Source: Imbricaverruca yamaguchii (taxonomy: Eukaryota; Arthropoda; Thecostraca; Neoverrucidae). Taken from it: a DNA stretch of 64,000 nt. Below are positions 57,778 to 64,000 of the stretch, one piece after another (position 1 is the stretch's first letter; each line of letters opens with the position of its first letter). Below the pieces are notes generated by a model. That model saw only the letters and a program-made list of their open reading frames with translations, searched no databases and was not told where the DNA came from. A program made the translations under genes and the position numbers. The stretch lies in assembly GCA_034440575.1 (NCBI GenBank), contig JAOTOL010001553.1:1222501-1286500 (forward strand), in the 5' to 3' direction.

Positions 57778-58180
57778 GTTTGTAGATATTTATTTGGGGG
57801 GCCTGTAGATATTTATATGGGCGGCCGGTCTTATTTACGAATGTTTTCGAAAAGAGGCTGGACTGGCAATTGAAATGCGCAGCCCGCGCCAGGGTCTGCG
57901 AGGCGACCGGGCGCCGTGTCGGAGCTCATGGACGTCGACGAGCTCGGCCTTTCACCTTCATCCGGCTGCGTAGAATATTGCAGAGCAGCTCGTCGGCATT
58001 AACGGATGCGCCGAGGTCAGTCTCCGGGACGAGCGCGCACATCTGTCGGCTATTTTCGCTCATCCCTGTCGCGTACGGCCTTCGGCTGAGATTGAGGGCG
58101 TTGGCGTCTGATTGGGTGACGTCGCTGCTGGGCTCGGCTCAGCTAGCGCGGCGCGTCGGCTCCGATTATGCACGCGCCGG
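57778..58180. other. Unique stretch
   Basis: A short duplicated CCTGTAGATATTTAT word at about 57779-57818. No gene recognised. Confidence 0.5.
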
Positions 58181-58267
58181 ACAACTGGTGCAGTGGTCGC
58201 TAAATGACCAAACCTGGTCGATGCGCCCTAAAACTCAAATAACCAGCCAACCAACAACTGGTGCAGT
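58181..58267 (+). mobile_element. Mini-retroelement copy 5 (59-bp insert) with 14-bp target duplication
   Basis: Insert 58195-58253 begins GGTCGCTAAATGACC (two bases short of copy 3), has the GACCA/TGGTC stem, then GATGCGCCCTAAAACTCAAA and a CCAGCCAACCA tail. Perfect duplication ACAACTGGTGCAGT at 58181-58194 and 58254-58267. Confidence 0.9.
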
Positions 58268-61243
58268 CGGTGTCTCGTTAGGTGACATAATCGCCCGAGG
58301 CCATCCACCGATCGGGTGGAAAGCCTTTGTGCTCGATAGCCTCTTCATAGGCGGCGCACGCTCGGGCTCATCAGGTCCGGTCGATGCCTTCCGGCTTGTG
58401 AGTGCGGTCGAGGTCGTCGGGCCGGTTACACGCGACGGCCTGCGCTCGCTCGGCTCTGAGTCTGACGCTGCTTCAGCTGCGGGGATGAGCGCCGGAAGAC
58501 AACGTGCCGTCGGCGGCCATGTCGGCGATAATCTGGAGCCTGTCTGCTCCGCCATAGCGGCAGCCAATTCTGCTGGTGCTGCAATCTCGCTGGGGCCACT
58601 GTTCGCCCGCCGCTGCTAACTGCCGGGCCGCAATGTGCCTCGAGCACCGGCCGTGGACGACGCGTCGGTGCGTGTGGCGTACGGCGTACGTGCGTGGCAC
58701 CGGAACGGCTTCGTTGTTGGTACAGCGCCGAGACGCGGCGTCGGCGCCGGCGCCCGGCTGCCGACGATCTGACCACCGAGAGATGGGCTGCCGCGTTCCG
58801 GTCCCGTGCGTCTCGTCCGACGGGCCGCCCGAGAGCCGGGCGCGCTCCAGTCTGGTGGAGTCTGGTTGGCAGTCTGGAGTGTGGAGGCTACTCCCGGACG
58901 GTTGCCGGGGAGTCTGTCGTTTGTGCGGCTGCCGTGCGCGCCGCTCCGGTCCCCGCGGCCGCCGGAAAATCGTTTGCTCTCAGAGTCTGACGCAATCAAG
59001 CCTGCGCCGCAAACAGTCTGCCAAGATGGGAAATGACCAAATTCCGTGTGCGGTATGGTGGGAATGCAGTTGCACAATGTGTGCGAGGTTTCTATTGTAA
59101 AGGACACGCGCCGAATGTGGTTGAGGCTTTATTCGTGTACTGCGTACACGCTCTGCTAGATGGCTTGCGCATGCTGGCATATTTGTATATCATGTCGATT
59201 CGGCTAGCGATCCTTTATACTCGTCTTGGGCATAATTTAATATGGTAGCCGAAACAGTTCATGCAGCTGCAACCTCTTGTTGTTGACATTTTTTTAACCA
59301 AAAATTGTATCCCAGGTTTGTTTCAGCGTTCACAACCGACGTGGTTGTTGGTGAACGAAGAAGTTAAACTTTCAAAAAGCAATGATGGCTACCTAAGAGA
59401 GTAATCTCCCATAGGTAATCTCTCTACCGGTCACGCGCTTCCCAGTGGCAACGGCCCATCAGCAGACCGCGATGACCGCGCCATTTCTTCCCGAAATTTC
59501 TTCTGCCGTTTCTTCCCGCCATTTCTTCCCATTCTCCGCAGATGACACACCGCGATCGGCGGCGATAACGCCGTGGCGCTCCGCCGTTGTCGGCGGCGGT
59601 GGCCGACCGCGCAGCACGGACAGCGACTTCCGGCGGCGGCGCGGCGGCGTCGCTTTGTTGTGGTCACGCGTGGCTGCCGGCGCGGGTCCCTTGGTGGCGC
59701 GAACCGGCCGCCGGACTGCCTCCGGCGTCGCCGGGCGTGCGGATCGCGCGCGAAATCACTTCGGTCTGATTTGTGGCCGTATCGGAGAAGATATTGGGAC
59801 TAATCGAATGAGATGCCACAGGTTTGGTTTGAGTACTGGCTTCTGGTACTGGTTCATGCAAGCTGGGATGAGGTACAAATAGTGGCTTGGGCAAGGGAGA
59901 GTGATGGTCGGGAATGGTGACGGGGCAAGACGGGAATTTAACTTATTGTACCCAAATGCACTCGGGAGGTAATGTTTTAATCAATAATTTTCGTTGGGTA
60001 CATTTGCCCAAGTTCAGTTCAACTAATGGGAATAGCAGTAACTAATTAACTAACAAACCGGGAACAACTATTGCGAGTTGTACTTTACCACAAGCTCGCC
60101 TCAAACTGCTGGTAGCACGGGAGTACTCTGGACGGTGCAATGCCCCCGGGAACACCTGCTCTTGGTTGTTTCCACTAGCGTCAGACATGCGCTGACAACA
60201 CAAGGAAATTGTTTGCCAATTCGCGGACGTTGCACAGCCTTTCTCTCGAGTGGTGGTCATCCGCCATGATGACTTAACACCCTTTCCCACCCGTCCCCGC
60301 GAAATCCTGACTGGTGCTATTGATGCTGGGAATACAGGGAAGTGAGAGCGAAGGTGCGAAGCGACAAGGCCAATAAAGGTCAAAGGTGAAAGGCGTGTGG
60401 ACACTGCGAGAAGTGGAGTGAGTGAGTGAGTGAATAAGAGTGCAAGGGAGTGATGAGGGAGGAAGAGAGATGGAGCAGGGAAGCAAATGAAGATGATGAA
60501 TGAAGAAAAATAAAGTACTGCCGAGGGAGAGAGATTTAAATGAAAAAGTGGGGGAGAGACCTATGTTTGTTGGAGTTCCAAACTACCAGCCTGATATGTT
60601 CTGCTAGCGGGCAGCGCGGTTTATTTGCGCTACTTCAGCCCCGCTGATACGACATATCTATCACGCCTCGCCGGGCCAGAAAAAAGCTTCTCCAAGTCCA
60701 CCGCCTCTTCTCGGCTCGCGCTTCGGAATGGCTCTGCTTGGCCACGCGGTGCGTATGGATCTGCCACCACTGGCCGCCTTTTTCGGCAGTGCGCTCCGTG
60801 CAGGTGCGCTTTGCGCCGCCATCTCGAGCGCTCAATACGGAGAGCTGCCGAGCCGGCGGCGGCGGCCGCAGCGGTGGCGGTGGGGATGGGGATGGGGAGG
60901 GGCTGTTGCGCGTTGTTGACGAGCTGGCGCGGCCGACCTGCGCGCTGGCGTGCCGTGCCGTGCCGTGCCGTGGCGGCCACGTCCGTCGCGGTGCACGTGA
61001 CCCCGCCCAGCCGCGCCGCGCCGGACAACGGGTGGCGCCCAGTGGGAACAGCCGCCAGTCGGTGCGGCACCCAGTCGCCGGGTCAGCCGGCCCGACGGCG
61101 GCCGGTTTTTGTGGACGGCCTCGCCGGCGCCCGACGCTCCACTCGGCTCGGCTACAAACCGTGGACAGGGAGCGGGCCGTTTTTGTGCGGCGAGGTGGGC
61201 GGGCGGCGGCGGATCTGCCGCGCGCGCGCGCTCTGGCCGCGCC
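58268..61243. other. Presumed intronic or intergenic unique DNA
   Basis: GC-rich 58300-59000, AT-richer 59030-59440 and 59880-60620, GC-rich again after 60650. A poly-GAG/GAGTGA stretch lies at 60410-60440. No exon recognised. Confidence 0.5.
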
Positions 61244-61757
61244 AGTCTACGCCGCGCTGGACCCGTCTGGAGATGATGGGTGATCGCCCGGTCTGCGCCG
61301 CGCTGGGCCCGTCTGGAGACGATCTGTGATCGGCCGGTCTGCGCCGCGCTGGGCCCGTCTGGAGATGATGGGTGATCGGCCGGTCTGCGCCGCGCTGGGC
61401 CCGTCTGGAGATGATGGGTGATCGGCCGGTCTGCGCCGCGCTGGGCCCGTCTGGAGATGATGGGTGATCGGCCGGTCTGCGCCGCGCTGGGCCCGTCTGG
61501 AGATGATGGGTGATCGCCCGGTCTGCGCCGCGCTGGACCCGTCTGGAGACGATCTGTGATCGGCCGGTCTGCGCCGCGCTGGACCCGTCTAGAGACGATC
61601 TGTGATCGGCCGGTCTGCGCCGCGCTGGACCCGTCTAGAGACGATCTGTGATCGGCCGGTCTGCGCCGCGCTGGACCCGTCTGGAGATGATGGGTGATCG
61701 CCCGGTCTGCGCCGCGCTGGAACCTTCTGGAGATGATGGGTGATCACCCGGTCGGCG
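61244..61757. repeat. 46-bp minisatellite, about 11 copies
   Basis: The unit is GATCGGCCGGTCTGCGCCGC, GCTGGGCCCGTCTGGAGATG, ATGGGT. A second unit type has GGACCCG and GACGATCTGT. The two types are arranged in blocks, showing block-wise amplification. Confidence 0.96.
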
Positions 61758-62263
61758 GCGTGCGTTCAAGAGCTGTTGTCCGCGTGTCTGGGCTGCCGTC
61801 GAGTTGTCAACTGCAGAGAGCAGCTGGCGGCAATTCTAGTCTGTGGATGTCTGGGCAACCACCTGTAGATTTGCGGGCTGTCGGCGTGTTTTGGTACCCG
61901 TTTAGAGTTATGTTGCTGGCGGGACTATGCAGTTGGCCGGGATCTGGACAACTGCCTACGTATTTGTTTGCTTCCTGTGAAGTCTTCCAGCTACGCTAGG
62001 GTTAGGTTGGTAAGGTCGGGCGAGGTATAAGTAAGGTAAGATGGTTTTAGAATATGACTAAGCAGGATGTTTAGATGGCCATTGGCACGTTTAGGCTGTC
62101 TGCAGTCGTGGACAGTTGTCGGAAATTCACAGCAGCTGCTTGATTTGGGCAGGCGCTAGGAAGCTGCTGGCAGTTTTCGGCACTTGGAAGGTGTTGGTAG
62201 CTCCTGTAGCTATCCACGCCTGTAGACGCGATCCACTTCTGGTTGATCTGAGAGAGTGCCAGC
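61758..62263. other. Unique spacer
   Basis: No gene recognised. GGTTAGGTTGGTAAGG-type words at 61998-62035. Confidence 0.5.
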
Positions 62264-62470
62264 AAATCTAGACAGCTGCTGGCAGGTCTGAGCAGCTGTC
62301 GGAAGGTCTGGACGGCTGCTGGCAGGTCTGGACAGCTGCTGGCAGGTCTGGACAGCTGCTGGCAGGTCTGGGCAGCTGCTGGCATGTCTGTCAGCGCTGG
62401 AAGGTCTGTACAGCTGCTGGCAGGTCTGGGCAGCTTCCTCATGTCTGGGCAGTTGTCGGCAGGTCTGGGT
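62264..62470. repeat. 20-bp minisatellite, about 10 copies
   Basis: GACAGCTGCTGGCAGGTCTG units, with degenerate copies at both ends. CAGCTG occurs in most units. Confidence 0.94.
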
Positions 62471-62513
62471 ATTTATTGGAAAACCTGGGCAGCTTCGGCC
62501 AGGTTTGGACAGC

Positions 62514-62681
62514 GGCCGCCATGTCTGGGCAGTGGTCGGCCGCTCCTGGACAGCTGCCCCGGCTCGGGCCGCCATGTCTGGGCAGTGGTCGGCCGCTCCT
62601 GGACAGCTGCCCCGGCTCGGGCCGCCATGTCTGGGCAGTGGTCGGCCGCTCCTGGACAGCTGCCCCGGCTCGGGCCGCCGT
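62514..62681. repeat. 53-bp minisatellite, 3.2 copies
   Basis: GCCGCCATGTCTGGGCAGTG, GTCGGCCGCTCCTGGACAGC, TGCCCCGGCTCGG units at about 62516, 62569 and 62622, essentially identical. They share GTCTGGGCAG with the preceding 20-bp array. Confidence 0.95.
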
Positions 62682-62960
62682 GCGGTGGCAGGGACTGCAG
62701 GCCGTGGTATTGATTGACCGCTGTCGGGCCGGCCACGGCGCTTCGTGCCGCTGCGCGCCGCCGCTGCCGCCGCCGCCGCCTGTTGACGCCAGCGCCGCGC
62801 TGCGCCGCGCGGCCGCCGGCGGCGCCACCGTCGGCCGGCCGCGTCGTCGGCGGTCGTCAGTCGTGGTCGCCGGCGGGCTGCGCTCGTGCTGTCGGCCGCC
62901 GGGCCCGTGTCGGGCCACCGCCCTTGGTGTGTCAGTGCCACGCGTGGCGACCGGCCGGCC

Positions 62961-63049
62961 ATGGCCAAGCTGAAGACGATGGCCGCCAGCGATCCTCGCA
63001 CGTACACCAAGGAAATCTGCTACTTCGTCATACCGGTGGAGAAGAAGCA
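62961..63049 (+). CDS. Candidate coding exon, unknown protein
   Basis: An ATG in good Kozak context (GGCCATGG) opens a frame of 29 residues plus two bases, containing DPRTYTKEICYFVIPVEKK, that ends at a strong GTGAGT donor (63050). Codons are mixed but sensible (AAG, GAA, ATC, TAC, TTC) and the peptide has normal composition. It may be the first coding exon of a gene whose 5' UTR and CpG-rich promoter lie at about 62700-62960. Alternatively it may be the end of a longer exon using an AG at 62934-62935 or 62859-62860; both give a phase compatible with the exon at 50794-50997. I do not recognise the family. Confidence 0.6.
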
Positions 63050-63316
63050 GTGAGTGTTAGTTGGTCCCAATGCTTGCCATGCTCGTCGTTGAAAGATCGA
63101 AAGCACTGGTTATTTCCAACATTAGCCCTGGAAATTTTCTTATTACACTAGGTAAACTCGAGAGCGGAATTATTGGTCACCCAACGCAGTCGTGTTTGGC
63201 AAAGCTGTCTCCTTCCAGAGGTTCCAGTCATTAGGTTCATTCCAATCATTACGATCGGGTTCCAATCATCACACGCTGGGTTAGTTTTAGTGCATTGAAC
63301 CTCCTCGAGTATGGTC
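63050..63316. other. Presumed start of an intron
   Basis: Follows the GTGAGT donor. Unique, AT-richer, with a nearly duplicated TTCCAGTCATTAGGTTCA/TTCCAATCATTACGATCG word at 63220-63270. Confidence 0.5.
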
Positions 63317-63934
63317 TTGTCTGCCAAGGTGGCAGCGCACCGGACTTGTCTGCCAAGGTGGCAGCGCACCTGACTTGCCTGCCAAGGTGGCAGCGCACCT
63401 GACTTGCCTGCCAAGGTGGCAGCGCACCGGACTTGTCTGCCAAGGTGGCAGCGCACCTAACTTGTCTGCCAAGGTGGCAGCGCACCGGACTTGTCTGCCA
63501 AGGTGGCAGCGCACCGGACTTGTCTGCCAAGGTGGCAGCGCACCGGACTTGTTTGCCAAGGTGGCAGCACACCGGACTTGTCTGCCAAGGTGGCAGCGCA
63601 CCTAACTTGCCTGCCAAGGTGGCAGCGCACCGGACTTGTCTGCCAAGGTGGCTGCCAAGGTGGCAGCGCACCGGACTTGTCTGCCAAGGTGGCAGCGCAC
63701 CGGACTTGTCTGCCAAGGTGGCAGCGCACCGGACTTGTCTGCCAAGGTGGCAGCGCACCGGACTTGTCTGCCAAGGTGGCAGCGCACCGGACTTGTCTGC
63801 CAAGGTGGCAGCGCACCTAACTTGTCTGCCAAGGTGGCAGCGCACCGGACTTGTCTGCCAAGGTGGCAGCGCACCGGACTTGTCTGCCAAGGTGGCAGCA
63901 CACCGGACTTGTCTGCCAAGGTGGCAGCGCACTA
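63317..63934. repeat. 29-bp hairpin minisatellite, about 21 copies
   Basis: The unit is CTTGTCTGCCAAGGTGGCAG then CGCACCGGA. Each unit contains CTGCCA-AGG-TGGCAG, a 6-bp-arm palindrome with 3-nt loop. Variants are ACCTGA, ACCTAA and CAGCACACC. One unit has an internal 12-bp duplication (63643-63663). The array runs nearly to the window end. Confidence 0.97.
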
Positions 63935-64000
63935 GATCTCGCCGGTGTGGACTGTCTGGCAGGCGGTTCGTCGCCGCCCACCGGCCGGTCCCTATGGGCT

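Overview
The window is eukaryotic nuclear DNA, most likely from an invertebrate animal. There are no operons, ribosome-binding sites or dense genes. The few coding-like segments end in GTGAGT splice donors, there is a decayed CR1-type LINE, and there are tRNA-derived SINEs. CpG is not depleted in the GC-rich parts, which fits a lightly methylated invertebrate. An arthropod is my guess, but nothing in the sequence fixes the phylum.

The dominant content is minisatellite. By hand tally, more than thirty tandem arrays fill about 20 kb of the 64 kb, and almost every array has its own unit: 68, 27, 89, 31, 131, 24, 43, 23, 40, 25, 7, 33, 31, 37, 71, 10/17, 23, 16, 20, 11, 32, 47, 39, 30, 58, 57, 46, 20, 53 and 29 bp. 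Nearly all long open frames are by-products of these arrays. When the unit is a multiple of three, or has no stop in any frame, it reads as a long low-complexity protein on both strands. I annotate none of those frames as genes.

Layout: 1-11 kb, many short to medium arrays, including the 25-bp CACGTG array. 11.5-12.15 kb, a CR1/L2-like reverse-transcriptase C-terminal relic. 12.7-19.3 kb, large C/A-rich, 33-bp, 31-bp and 37-bp hairpin arrays. 20-23.7 kb, ordinary lower-GC DNA with a cluster of five small hairpins. 23.7-34.6 kb, more arrays, including a 20-bp array interrupted by a clean 281-bp hAT-like element with an 8-bp target duplication. 34.6-48.3 kb, GC-rich DNA, the 32-bp and 47-bp arrays, and two copies of one SINE in opposite orientations. 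44.7-58.3 kb, six copies of a tiny (about 50-63 bp) retroposed element, five with target-site duplications of about 11-14 bp. 50.8-63.05 kb, two plus-strand exon candidates among further arrays.

Genes: only two segments look like real coding exons, 50794-50997 and 62961-63049, both on the plus strand with GTGAGT donors. Their phases are compatible, so they may belong to one gene with a large intron, but I do not recognise the protein. The most unusual feature is the tiny retroposed element. Its 5' end is nearly constant, it carries a small hairpin and an (AACC)n/CTAAC tail, and two copies in opposite orientation bracket the 50.8 kb exon.
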